Assembly (NCBI GenBank): GCA_016208805.1
Contig: JACQXL010000097.1
Span: 2,780 to 35,167, forward strand
Reading direction: 5' to 3'
Source: Planctomycetota bacterium
GTDB taxonomy: Bacteria > Planctomycetota > MHYJ01 > JACQXL01
Length of the DNA: 32,388 nucleotides
A program made the position numbers and the translations under genes. The notes under the pieces are model-generated. The model had not been told where the DNA came from and ran no database searches. It was given only the letters and a program-made list of their open reading frames with translations. Positions 23,430 through 31,307 of this stretch are shown piece by piece. Position 1 is the stretch's first letter. Every line of letters begins with the position of its first letter.

Positions 23430-26381
23430 TTATTTGGTCAGGTAAATCTCGTTCGGTGTTTTAATCTTGATGACCGGTGTCTGTTCTTTCTCCATTTCGG
23501 CCGCCTTTTCGGGCACTCTTTTCTCTATATATTTGGCGATTTCTGATGCGCTGACCTTACCGTTCAAATCTGTATCGGCCTGTCCCTGGAGTCCATCAAG
23601 AAGGAAGGTAGTAAACAGGTCGTATTGCGATTCCGGGATTTCCACGACCGGCTGGCCTTTGGCGGATGCCAGAATGACCACACTCCCGTCATCCAGCCCT
23701 TCTTCAAGCCCTGCCGTCATTTCGTCTTTCAATTCCGTCAATTCGGCTGAGTGGCAACAGTCAACCATAAATACTTTATATTTAGAATTAATCCGTTTCC
23801 AGAGCACCCGGAAATCCTGGCATCCGATGGCCGTGCCGGGCAAATTATCCTTGGCTGTATCATACGGGATTAGATAGTAAGCGGTCTTCCCTGTAGGGGT
23901 CTCCGCTGATTTGTCCTGCTCTTCGCCAGACACACCCACATCGCAGTGGCCGGCATAATAACAGATAACAATATCGTGTTCCTTGGCCTTCTCGGCCAGT
24001 TGGTTGACGGCATCTTCTACGCGTTTGCCGGTTGCATCTTTGCCCAACAGCAGAGTAACATTCTCCGGCCTGGCCGGCGTATCCGGGTTACCCGTATAGA
24101 ATTTATAAATCCCCTCTGCATCGGCCTCGGCCCGGGTTAATTCTTTGATATTGATATCCTGGTATTTGCCGATGCCGATTATCAGGACATAAACCTCCTG
24201 TTTTAATCTGGTGACGATTAGCGCCCTGGTCGCCACCAGCCCTTCGTTATCCGTGGCGCTGATTTTTATCTCGTTGTCGCCTGTCTCAAGTGAAATCAGG
24301 CAGGAAAACCTGGCCGCGCCCGTCCGGGCGGTCATTTTAACCTCTATCGGTTTATTGTTAACCAGCACCTGAATATCCTTTATTTCGCCGTCATCCGCGA
24401 CCAGTCCGCTCAGGGTAATCATTTCTTCAGTAGTTTGTTCCATCGTGGTCGTCGGCTGGAGGATGGCGATATCAGGCGGTGCCTTGTGGAAAATCTTTAG
24501 AGTTGATGCGGTTGCAGACGTGCCGGCGGATGATACATCATCCTTCACTGCCGTTGTCTCAATCCAGCCGGATTCATCTTCGGAAATCTTAACTTTATAC
24601 CAAGCACCCTGCCCGACTGCGCCGTTCAGGCGGGCCGCCTGACCGACGGCCTTCAATACTGCGCCTTCCGGTGATTGCGCCAGGGTGGGCATATCGTTTC
24701 CGCACCCGGTCTTGATTGTCGCAGTTTGTCCGGTGATAACAATATCCTTGGACGCCGCGGTTACCTGAAAGTCGGCGCTTGAGTCTATCGGCCATTTTTC
24801 CTGCCAGCCCAGTTTTGCCTTGCCTGCACCGTCTGTTATATTAACGGATAGCTCTAATTCCTGGATTAAAGCATCATCTTTAACCTTGATGGTAAATCTG
24901 GCCGGTTTGGTTGAATCCGGCGCAATATCGCCTACCTCAACCGATTTGCCTGCCTGTGCCCCGTACGGGGCAGACAGGGTCTGCAATTCTATCCCGGCCG
25001 ATGGGTTAACTGAAGTCGTTATTGAGACTTTAGATGCATCTTCATTACCGATGTTCTTTACCGTTACCAGTAAATCAACCGTCTCGCCCTTCTGGATACG
25101 GCCATCGCCGTTACCGGCAGATTTGTCCCGCATAAGTACGGGACTGTCTGCGGACTTGCCTGTGCCGTCGTCAATCATCTGGCAAGAATAGGCAAAGGCC
25201 GGGCCGCCGGTTCCTTTCATCCATAATCGTGCCTCTACGGTGTCGGGTGGATTGTTGTTAAGTTCATCAAAGCCGATAGTTATCGGTATTAACCGGTTAA
25301 GACTGGTTCTGGAAATCGCAAATGATTCCTGGAAGGCGGTCTCTTCGCCGCTCTTGAGTTTCCCGATAAGCACGCGTCTGTTAAATGTCGGTTCATCGCT
25401 TTTGATATTGGCCATCAACCGATAACAATCGCCTTTGCCCCACTTGTTGGAGATGCTCAGTTTCAGTATGGCCGGTTTGTCTTCCTCAGAAGCCCTGCCC
25501 GCCCCGACGGCCGTCGGGACGTAGGCGGGGCCGCTAATCTCCGCCCGGGCCTGCGGGTAGGGCATCAGCCGCGAGATGCCCTTTGACCAATCAACCTTGC
25601 CGTGGGTGATTAAGGCAATGGTTTCTTCCAGGGTCCATTGCGTGGTATACTTTTCGCCGGTGGTTAATTTTATATCCAGGGCAACATTATCGGGGAATTT
25701 CTCCAATCCCAGAATATTACGCGATAGCGCCGCATCTACAGGGATAACACCTTCGGCCTTATCGTTGGTGGCGTCCGGCATCACGGATTTTGGGTCGTCA
25801 TTGACGGTGACGGTAAAGTTGGTTTTACCGACCTTGGGTTCCTGCGGGATTTTGTCCTCCCATATTCCGGCCGGCCGCTCGCCGATAATGGTTTGCGGTT
25901 GGGTAACTGTTCCGGTCACGCCGGCCGCTCCGCCGCCCATCATCAGCGTGAACCCCAGCAGCCGTCCCTGGAGTTTTTTATCGCTCACGGAGGCATATTC
26001 GGTCTCGCCATAGGCGGCGGGGTCCGGCGCCGGGTTGCTCAGGAAATACAGAAGCCCGATGGCGCCGGTTATCCAGCCGCTGTTAGCCAGTGGTTTATAA
26101 CTCTTCACCTGCGAAGTCTTTTCCAGTTTCTCGTATTCACGGATAATATAGGTTATGTTGGGGTCGCGGACCTTAAATTTCAACTGGGGCGTTTCCGGCG
26201 TGGGCTTGAGAGTCGTCTCAATGACAAATGGCTTCTTATCAGACGGCTTCATCGTCCATTGACGGACAAATCCGCCTTTGGTGTAGTCATTCAGCCCCTG
26301 GGGCGGCGAGACGCACGAGGCCAGGCATAACACCGATAAAATCAGGGTCAGCCCTATTGCGGTGGTTCTGGTTCCCATCAT
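23430..26381 (-). CDS. Caspase-like (peptidase C14) lipoprotein with CARDB/Ig modules and an EF-hand
   Basis: 983 residues. Lipoprotein signal peptide with lipobox LASC near residue 22. A CARDB-like module lies mid-protein (VTVKNIGNEDASKVSI), then an SH3b-like stretch (GAWYKVKISEDESGWIETTA) and an Ig-like domain with LVADDGEIKDIQVLVNN. The caspase domain spans about 730-915: YVLIIGIGKYQ, catalytic His812 in YYAGHC, and Cys876 in MVDCCHS, the dyad of metacaspase/C14 proteins. An EF-hand-like loop DTDLNGKVSASE follows at about 936-947, so calcium control is conceivable. It should be anchored in the outer membrane or periplasm. Three in-frame palindromes lie within it. It is downstream of the TPR gene, same strand, with a 21-bp repeat array between. 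Target unknown. Confidence 0.88.
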   Translation of the reverse strand: MMGTRTTAIGLTLILSVLCLASCVSPPQGLNDYTKGGFVRQWTMKPSDKKPFVIETTLKPTPETPQLKFKVRDPNITYIIREYEKLEKTSQVKSYKPLANSGWITGAIGLLYFLSNPAPDPAAYGETEYASVSDKKLQGRLLGFTLMMGGGAAGVTGTVTQPQTIIGERPAGIWEDKIPQEPKVGKTNFTVTVNDDPKSVMPDATNDKAEGVIPVDAALSRNILGLEKFPDNVALDIKLTTGEKYTTQWTLEETIALITHGKVDWSKGISRLMPYPQARAEISGPAYVPTAVGAGRASEEDKPAILKLSISNKWGKGDCYRLMANIKSDEPTFNRRVLIGKLKSGEETAFQESFAISRTSLNRLIPITIGFDELNNNPPDTVEARLWMKGTGGPAFAYSCQMIDDGTGKSADSPVLMRDKSAGNGDGRIQKGETVDLLVTVKNIGNEDASKVSITTSVNPSAGIELQTLSAPYGAQAGKSVEVGDIAPDSTKPARFTIKVKDDALIQELELSVNITDGAGKAKLGWQEKWPIDSSADFQVTAASKDIVITGQTATIKTGCGNDMPTLAQSPEGAVLKAVGQAARLNGAVGQGAWYKVKISEDESGWIETTAVKDDVSSAGTSATASTLKIFHKAPPDIAILQPTTTMEQTTEEMITLSGLVADDGEIKDIQVLVNNKPIEVKMTARTGAARFSCLISLETGDNEIKISATDNEGLVATRALIVTRLKQEVYVLIIGIGKYQDINIKELTRAEADAEGIYKFYTGNPDTPARPENVTLLLGKDATGKRVEDAVNQLAEKAKEHDIVICYYAGHCDVGVSGEEQDKSAETPTGKTAYYLIPYDTAKDNLPGTAIGCQDFRVLWKRINSKYKVFMVDCCHSAELTELKDEMTAGLEEGLDDGSVVILASAKGQPVVEIPESQYDLFTTFLLDGLQGQADTDLNGKVSASEIAKYIEKRVPEKAAEMEKEQTPVIKIKTPNEIYLTK
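24958..24971. repeat. In-frame palindrome 1 in caspase-like gene
   Basis: GCCCCGTACGGGGC, a perfect 14-bp palindrome flanked by CTGT and ACAG, translated as part of LSAPYGAQAGKS. Confidence 0.65.
25125..25144. repeat. In-frame palindrome 2 in caspase-like gene
   Basis: GTCCCG-CATAAGTA-CGGGAC, translated as SPVLMRDKSAG. The peptide PALMRDK also occurs in the ROK kinase, where the same repeat family sits (31685-31702). Confidence 0.7.
25497..25530. repeat. In-frame palindrome 3 in caspase-like gene
   Basis: A 16-bp perfect core CCCGACGGCCGTCGGG at 25503-25518 nested between CCCGCC and GGCGGG, translated as AYVPTAVGAGRA. Confidence 0.7.
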
Positions 26382-26428
26382 AATATCATCTCATTCCGCC
26401 TCGGTGGGATAACTTGTGTACGCTCGTC

Positions 26429-26596
26429 CATAACCCGTGGTCTCAAGACCATAACTCGTGGTCTCAAGACCATAACTCGTGGTCTCAAGACCATAACTCG
26501 TGGTCTCAAGACCATAATCCGTGGTCTCAAGACCACAACCCGTGGTATCAAGACCGTAACCCGTAGTCGCAAGACCATAACCCGTAGTCTCAAGAC
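26429..26596 (-). repeat. Tandem array 3, eight 21-bp units
   Basis: Eight units of exactly 21 bp, CATAACTCGTGG followed by TCTCAAGAC on the plus strand, four of them nearly identical. Each contains the dyad GTCT-CA-AGAC. Because 21 is a multiple of three, two minus-strand frames are open. One (TTG at 26612 to stop 26391) would encode YGLETTS heptads and fits between the TPR stop and the caspase start; another encodes VMVLRPR heptads. Unit sequence is unrelated to arrays 1 and 2. Whether it is translated cannot be decided here. Confidence 0.88.
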
Positions 26597-26621
26597 CAGA
26601 ACTCGTGGGCAAGTCCCTATA

Positions 26622-28934
26622 TCATTTAATCCGCGCCTTCCATTCCTGGACCAATTCCGCCATCATCTGGTCGTCCGGCGCCAACTTAAGACACATCTCG
26701 CCGTCGGACACGGCGGCCTGGTAATCGCCCTTTTTCTTATAGGCGATGCCGCGGTTGTAGTATAAACGTCCGTCTTTCGGATTTAATTTAACGGCCTCGT
26801 TGAAATCGGCAATGGCATCATCCAACTTATTGGCGGACTGCAAATAAATATTACCCCGGCTGAAATATGCCTCAACCATCTTCGGGTTAATTTTGATTGC
26901 CTCGGTGTAATCGGCCAGGGCCGGTTCCAGGGCGAACTGGTCGTAATATATGTCGCCCCGGCTCAAATATGCCCTGCTATTCTGGGCATCAAGATTGATG
27001 GCTTCGGTGTAATCGGCGATGGCTTTATCGGGTTTGCCGGTTTCCTTATAAAGCATACCGCGGTTAAAATAGCCGTCAGCCAGTTTGGGGTTCAGTTTGA
27101 GCGCCTCGCTGTAATCCGCAATGGCGCGTTCCGGGTCGCCTTTATCTTTATAGGCCAGCCCGCGGGCATTATAGTAGGCCCCGCCCCGATGGGCATCGGG
27201 GGGGGTTAACCTGATGGCCTCGCCGTAATCCGCAATGGCCCAGCCGTAATCCTTTTTGGTGTGGTAAGTCAGCCCCCGGTTATAATAAGTTTCCGCATCC
27301 TGCGGGTTCAGCCGGATGGCCTCGTGATAGTCCCTGAGCGCCTGCTCCAGATCGCCCTTGTAATAATATATCTTGCCGCGGTTGGAATATACACCGTAAT
27401 GTTTGGGATTAAGTTTAAGCGCCTCGGTAAAGTCAGCCAGCGCTGAGTCCAAATCATTCCTGTCGCCATAAGCCCGGCCCCGGGCGTTATACGTATCGGC
27501 TATGCCCTCAAGCCGCGGGGCAAGCCGGATGGCCTCGGAATAATCCGCAATGGCCTTATCCACATCCTTCTGGGCATAATAGACCAGCCCCCGCGAGCCG
27601 TAGGCCGTCGCATCCTTGGGGTTTAACCGAATGGCCTCGTTGAAGTCTCGCAGCGCCTTATCAAAATCTTCTTTCTTGTAGTATGTAATGCCGCGGTTGG
27701 TATAGGCCTCGCTGAATTCAGGGTTCAACCGGAGCGCTTCGGTGTAATCCTCTATGGCCCGTTTCAGGTCGCCTTTGTTGTAATTGACAATCCCGCGGGC
27801 ATTATAGGGCTCGGCCAGTTTGGGATTCAGTTTGATGGCCTCGGAAAAATCTGCCAGTGCGCGCTCCAAATCGCCTTTTTTATGGTAGGCCAGCCCGCGG
27901 GCCGTGTAGGCCAGTTCCCGACACTTCGTGTCGGGATTCAAGTTAAGCGCCCGGCTAAAATCGGTAATGGCCTTGTCAAAATCGTTCTTCCCGGAATATG
28001 CAATGCCGCGGTTGCGGTATGCCTCGGTGAACGCCGGGTTCAACTTGAGCACCTCGGAATAATCCGCAATGGCCTGCTCAAGTTCGCCCCGGGCCGCATA
28101 AAGCATTGCCCGGTTATTGTATGCCTCCAGATATTTAGGATTAAGTTTGACGGCCTCGGTGTAATCCGGGAGCGCCTTGTCAACCGCGCCCTTTTTGTCG
28201 TAAGCCAGCCCGCGTTTATAGTAGGCCCGGGTGAGTTTATCTTTGCTTAACGACGGGATGGCCGCAGTATATGACTCTATCGCCTTATCCCAGTCACCTT
28301 TCTTGCTGTGCGCATCGCCGGTGTTGAACAATACATCCGCCTCGGACAGCGAACTGGACTTGATTACTTTCGGTTTGGGCCGCCACTTGGGGATTTTACC
28401 GCCTGATTTCTCCAGCAACAACTTGGCCTCTTTGTTAGCCGAATCCACATCCAGAATATAGCCGACTACATAACAGGCAAACTTGGGGTATTTCTTGCGG
28501 GCGCAGTCATTGGCCAGTGCCATCAAATCTGTAACGTGCTTGCCCTTTATCTTGGCCAGTTGCTTGGTATTAAGGTCCACCCGTTCCAGGGCCCGGCCGA
28601 CCTGTGTAAGCATCTCCTTTTCATCATTGGATAGTTTCAACCGCTTGCGCAGGATGGCCTGACAGCGCCGGTAGTAAATGACGGCCTGGTCGTTATCCTT
28701 TAACTTTTCCCAACACTCGCCTAACTTGAACAAGACATCGGCAAAATCCGGATAATAAGTTAGCGCCTTCTTAAACTTCTCAACCGCCTCCTGATAATTA
28801 TTCTGCTTGAGTTGTTTCAGCCCGCTCTGGTAATAAACGTCTGCTAATTCCCGGTCTTCAACGGCTCCCGAAAGCATTCGGGACTGGCTCGTTAATAACA
28901 GCAGAATTGCGACCAATAGAATCTTATTACCCAT
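26622..28934 (-). CDS. Exported TPR protein with about 18 repeats
   Basis: I choose ATG 28934 (MGNKILLVAILLLLTSQS) with GGGAG upstream, not the TTG at 28958; 770 residues. An N-terminal signal peptide leads into about 18 TPRs of 34 residues, two at the start and sixteen in a near-continuous superhelix (consensus AYxNRGxxYxxKGDxxKAIADYxEAIxLNP). Such proteins are periplasmic or surface scaffolds for protein complexes. Palindromes are inserted in frame after the signal peptide and at two inter-repeat junctions (between repeats 6/7 and 13/14), where extra residues do least harm. It is upstream of the caspase-like lipoprotein on the same strand, 240 bp away across array 3. A joint function is plausible but unproven. 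Confidence 0.9.
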   Translation of the reverse strand: MGNKILLVAILLLLTSQSRMLSGAVEDRELADVYYQSGLKQLKQNNYQEAVEKFKKALTYYPDFADVLFKLGECWEKLKDNDQAVIYYRRCQAILRKRLKLSNDEKEMLTQVGRALERVDLNTKQLAKIKGKHVTDLMALANDCARKKYPKFACYVVGYILDVDSANKEAKLLLEKSGGKIPKWRPKPKVIKSSSLSEADVLFNTGDAHSKKGDWDKAIESYTAAIPSLSKDKLTRAYYKRGLAYDKKGAVDKALPDYTEAVKLNPKYLEAYNNRAMLYAARGELEQAIADYSEVLKLNPAFTEAYRNRGIAYSGKNDFDKAITDFSRALNLNPDTKCRELAYTARGLAYHKKGDLERALADFSEAIKLNPKLAEPYNARGIVNYNKGDLKRAIEDYTEALRLNPEFSEAYTNRGITYYKKEDFDKALRDFNEAIRLNPKDATAYGSRGLVYYAQKDVDKAIADYSEAIRLAPRLEGIADTYNARGRAYGDRNDLDSALADFTEALKLNPKHYGVYSNRGKIYYYKGDLEQALRDYHEAIRLNPQDAETYYNRGLTYHTKKDYGWAIADYGEAIRLTPPDAHRGGAYYNARGLAYKDKGDPERAIADYSEALKLNPKLADGYFNRGMLYKETGKPDKAIADYTEAINLDAQNSRAYLSRGDIYYDQFALEPALADYTEAIKINPKMVEAYFSRGNIYLQSANKLDDAIADFNEAVKLNPKDGRLYYNRGIAYKKKGDYQAAVSDGEMCLKLAPDDQMMAELVQEWKARIK
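27184..27201. repeat. In-frame palindrome in TPR gene (junction 13/14)
   Basis: CCCCGATGGGCATCGGGG, translated as PPDAHRG at a TPR boundary that is otherwise two or three residues shorter. Confidence 0.75.
27916..27936. repeat. In-frame palindrome in TPR gene (junction 6/7)
   Basis: TCCCGACAC-TTC-GTGTCGGGA, translated as DTKCREL between LNLNP and AYTARG. Same palindrome as at 23228-23247. Confidence 0.8.
28866..28883. repeat. In-frame palindrome in TPR signal-peptide region
   Basis: TCCCGAA-AGCA-TTCGGGA, translated as SRMLSG just after the hydrophobic core of the signal peptide. Confidence 0.65.
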
Positions 28935-29022
28935 TGTAACCGCCACTCCCTTAACCAATCAGTTGTGAATATTTATACAAACATATAATCATAACAAGTC
29001 AAGATTAATTATCAAGTATTAA

Positions 29023-29847
29023 TTACCAGACGAATCGGTAGCACATATACGCCTCGGCGACTTCAACCGAGATTTCCTTGCCCCGTAGACGCACCAGCGT
29101 TTCCAGCGTCTCCATACTGCAATGGTGCAGCCGGTCCTTCAGTTGCGATTTATGGAATGACAGGGCTTTCAGTTTGACATTAACATAATCCGAGATATCC
29201 ACATAGAAATTCGGATGAAACTTGTCATTATGGACATTCCAGAATAAAGTCGGGTTGTCGTAGGTCAGGACAATCGGCGGGAAATGTTTGATATGATGCA
29301 GATGCGGCCGGCAGGCCGTGAAGCCGGCGTTGAACACCGCGCAGTGGTCCTGGTTATAGGATATGGCCGGCAGCGCCACAATCGTCGGTTTGACCCGGTC
29401 AATCGCCACCTTGCTCTCGCGTTCAATTACGGCAATCAGGTCCCGTTGCGGTATCGCATCAAGCCGGAGATGTTTGGCCGGCTCGGTAAAAACAACATCA
29501 TAGCCGTCCACCTTGAGGAACTCTGCCGTTCTGGTGAACTCATCCTGTCGGGTCTTGCCCTTGACAATGGCATTCCTGCCGTCGTAATGTTTCAGGTCGC
29601 CCACCGACATAATCATTATGTATGCCTTGCCGCCCAGCGCCTTAATCTTGGCAATCGTGCCGGCGCAACCGAACGCCTCGTCATCCGCATGCGGCGAGAT
29701 TACCAGCATCGTCTGCTTGCTCAGGAACTCGTCACCGGCTGTCAAGACCGCAGTTAGTCCCGTCACACCATGTCCCACGCGATGCCGCATGGCTGTCGGG
29801 TATGACGTGGCGCTTATGCGGGGAATGTAAGGGTTCAATTTCTTCAT
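29023..29847 (-). CDS. PIG-L/LmbE family deacetylase
   Basis: Start at ATG 29847 (MKKLNPYIPRIS) because AGGGAGG stands six bases upstream; the longer frame only adds a translated dispersed repeat. 274 residues. The zinc motif PHADDE is at 52-57 within MLVISPHADDEAFGCAGT, and a later His in NQDHCAVFNAG completes the usual ligand set. Family members remove N-acetyl groups from GlcNAc-type substrates. Residues about 15-40 (YPTAMRHRVGHGVTG) are unlike other members and are encoded by an imperfect palindrome (CGTCA at 29761 to TGACG at 29807), probably another insertion. It lies 88 bp downstream of the GH99-like gene, same strand, suggesting glycan turnover. Confidence 0.85.
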   Translation of the reverse strand: MKKLNPYIPRISATSYPTAMRHRVGHGVTGLTAVLTAGDEFLSKQTMLVISPHADDEAFGCAGTIAKIKALGGKAYIMIMSVGDLKHYDGRNAIVKGKTRQDEFTRTAEFLKVDGYDVVFTEPAKHLRLDAIPQRDLIAVIERESKVAIDRVKPTIVALPAISYNQDHCAVFNAGFTACRPHLHHIKHFPPIVLTYDNPTLFWNVHNDKFHPNFYVDISDYVNVKLKALSFHKSQLKDRLHHCSMETLETLVRLRGKEISVEVAEAYMCYRFVW

Positions 29848-29865
29848 ATTATCCTCCCTGCCTTT

Positions 29866-29938
29866 ACCACGAAGGCACGAAATAACGGAAACACGAATAG
29901 CACGAATAAACGAATTGCACAAATAATATTCGTGTTCA
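29866..29938. repeat. Degenerate CACGAA-rich dispersed repeat
   Basis: Tract of ACCACGAAGGCACGAA, ACACGAA, GCACGAA and ATTCGTGTTCATCTG. This resembles the anonymous 'caccgcagagacacagag' type of dispersed tract at 31101 and 31203. It fills the space between the deacetylase and GH99-like genes and supplies the stop codon of the latter. Confidence 0.5.
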
Positions 29939-31147
29939 TCTGTTACTTTCGGCTTCCTCCTTGGTAATCTTCAGATACAAATCATTATACGGATAATAAT
30001 TATACCCGCCGGTTAAATCGGCCGGGTGCTTGGCCGGCGTGGTAAAACTGCTGGCCACCGGCTCAATCTGGGTATCCTCATACCACTCGTTCCAGGAGGT
30101 GATAATGGCCATATTGAGCGCCGGGTCAAGGAGTTTCTTGGCGGTTCTGAAATATAAGCGGTAGGTCGTGCCCTGGTTTTCCATATCCAGCGCCGCATCG
30201 CGCGGCAATATCGGGTGCTTGACATCCGGCCTGAAACCACGGTCGTTGAACCCGGGCATTATATTCGGGATAAACCCTACATTCATACCGCTGGCCGCGG
30301 TTTTGTACTCGTTGAATTTAGATTCAAGGTCAATGAAGAAATTGGTCAATATCGGCAGCCCGTCGTATTTATACGTGCCCTGCATATCGTGCGTGGTGAT
30401 GGCGTCAAACAGTCCGATGCGTTTGGGCTCCGGCGCGGTCCAGTAAACCTCGTCGCCCACCAGGAACAGGTTCAGCCCGGTGCGCTGGTTGATGATGGCC
30501 CGCACGCGGGTGAGCGCCGTATAATCGCCGCTGAACAGCCGCGAGAGCGCCATAATCACCACTGGCTTATCGTTGACCTTCAGATAATTAGGGTGCTTAA
30601 AATACTTATCCGCTAAATAACTGAAATCGTTCAAGAGCGTTTCGGCGCTTTCCCGGTTCAGCAATACCCGTTCGTCCTTGAGCGGCAGGATATAGATAGA
30701 TTGGTAAACGATACAGAATTTTAACGGTTGTCCCGACATTACGGCGGGATGTTCCCGATTGGGTCGGGACTCCGCTGTCGCTGCGCGCTGCGGCTCCACC
30801 AGCGCTGGGAGCAAGGAATCTCGCACCGTCACGTCCGTCCAGGAAGATGCCCCGAACCAGTTGACCGCAAAGAAATCTATGCCGCAATCCTTGGCCCATT
30901 CAATATGTTTCTTGACCAGCGCATTCTGGCGGCAACTGTATTCGCCCACCGGCGGCGTCTGGGGGATGGCCAGTTTCTTGCGCAGGTAGTTCTTCCAGCC
31001 CAGGATGGTCGCATCATCGCCGAACCAGGGATGATAATACGCGCCCAGGATTAATTCCGGCTTAGATTCCTCCGGTTTGCCCCGGCAGGAAAATAAAATC
31101 ACCGCAGAGACACAGAGGGCACAGAGAAGCGAATATGATTTACTCAT
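29936..31147 (-). CDS. GH99/WbsX-like lipoprotein
   Basis: Start at ATG 31147 (MSKSYSLL), 403 residues; the TTG at 31189 would place the signal peptide too far inside. Lipobox LFSC at about residue 20. After it come ELILGAYYHPWFG, IDFFAVNWFG, and near the end ITSWNEWYEDTQIEP, the pattern of GH99 (endo-alpha-mannosidase-like) and WbsX families with the glutamate in NEW as catalytic candidate. It probably acts on mannan-like glycans at the cell surface. The signal-peptide core is encoded by a dispersed repeat (31101-31129), and a 41-bp palindrome plus GC-rich sequence (30730-30770 onward) adds about 25 residues after LLPALVEP. Confidence 0.78.
   Translation of the reverse strand: MSKSYSLLCALCVSAVILFSCRGKPEESKPELILGAYYHPWFGDDATILGWKNYLRKKLAIPQTPPVGEYSCRQNALVKKHIEWAKDCGIDFFAVNWFGASSWTDVTVRDSLLPALVEPQRAATAESRPNREHPAVMSGQPLKFCIVYQSIYILPLKDERVLLNRESAETLLNDFSYLADKYFKHPNYLKVNDKPVVIMALSRLFSGDYTALTRVRAIINQRTGLNLFLVGDEVYWTAPEPKRIGLFDAITTHDMQGTYKYDGLPILTNFFIDLESKFNEYKTAASGMNVGFIPNIMPGFNDRGFRPDVKHPILPRDAALDMENQGTTYRLYFRTAKKLLDPALNMAIITSWNEWYEDTQIEPVASSFTTPAKHPADLTGGYNYYPYNDLYLKITKEEAESNR
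30730..30770. repeat. In-frame palindrome in GH99-like gene
   Basis: Outer arms GTCCCGAC (30730-30737) and GTCGGGAC (30763-30770) surround CGGCGGGA and TTCCCGA. Translated as SRPNREHPAVMSGQ in a place where the surrounding protein is otherwise continuous. Confidence 0.75.
31101..31129. repeat. Dispersed CGCAGAG repeat inside a signal peptide
   Basis: ACCGCAGAGACACAGAGG followed by GCACAGAGAAG is a typical copy of an anonymous dispersed repeat. A second copy lies at 31203. Read on the minus strand in frame it gives LLCALCVSAV, the hydrophobic core of the GH99-like lipoprotein signal. Confidence 0.65.
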
Positions 31148-31157
31148 ACTTGATTTT

Positions 31158-31185
31158 ATTATATCTAAAACTTCCTTTCTGTCTA
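31158..31185 (-). promoter_or_regulatory. Promoter of the GH99-like gene
   Basis: On the minus strand TAGACA (31185-31180) and TATAAT (31163-31158) are 16 bp apart, a near-consensus sigma-70-type pair. Only ten bases separate the -10 from the ATG at 31147, so the transcript would be almost leaderless. Confidence 0.45.
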
Positions 31186-31202
31186 TCAAAATGTTATTAT
31201 TT

Positions 31203-31307
31203 CACCGCAGAGGCGTGGTACATCCTAAAGGAGAATCGGCTGTACCACCTTTAGGGCAGAGAACGCAGAGGAATCTGTGATAATCAGTGAAATCTGTGGT
31301 TGAATAC
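31203..31307. repeat. Dispersed CGCAGAG repeat, interrupted, leading into ROK gene
   Basis: CACCGCAGAG (31203-31212) continues after a 43-bp insertion as CAGAGAACGCAGAGG and AATCAGTGAAATCTGTGG. This tract supplies the GTG start and the first codons of the ROK kinase. Confidence 0.5.
31213..31255. mobile_element. Interleaved-palindrome (pseudoknot-like) element, copy 2
   Basis: Arm a GTGGTACA (31215-31222) pairs perfectly with TGTACCAC (31241-31248); arm b CCTAAAGG (31224-31231) pairs with CCTTTAGG (31248-31255). Order a, b, a', b'. The element is flanked by direct repeats GCAGAG (31207-31212 and 31256-31261), as expected for an insertion into the CGCAGAG repeat. Confidence 0.65.

Noticed and set aside
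23467..26330. Several plus-strand frames opposite the caspase-like gene
   Set aside because: Shadows of a GC-biased coding gene; none has family motifs or a proper start.
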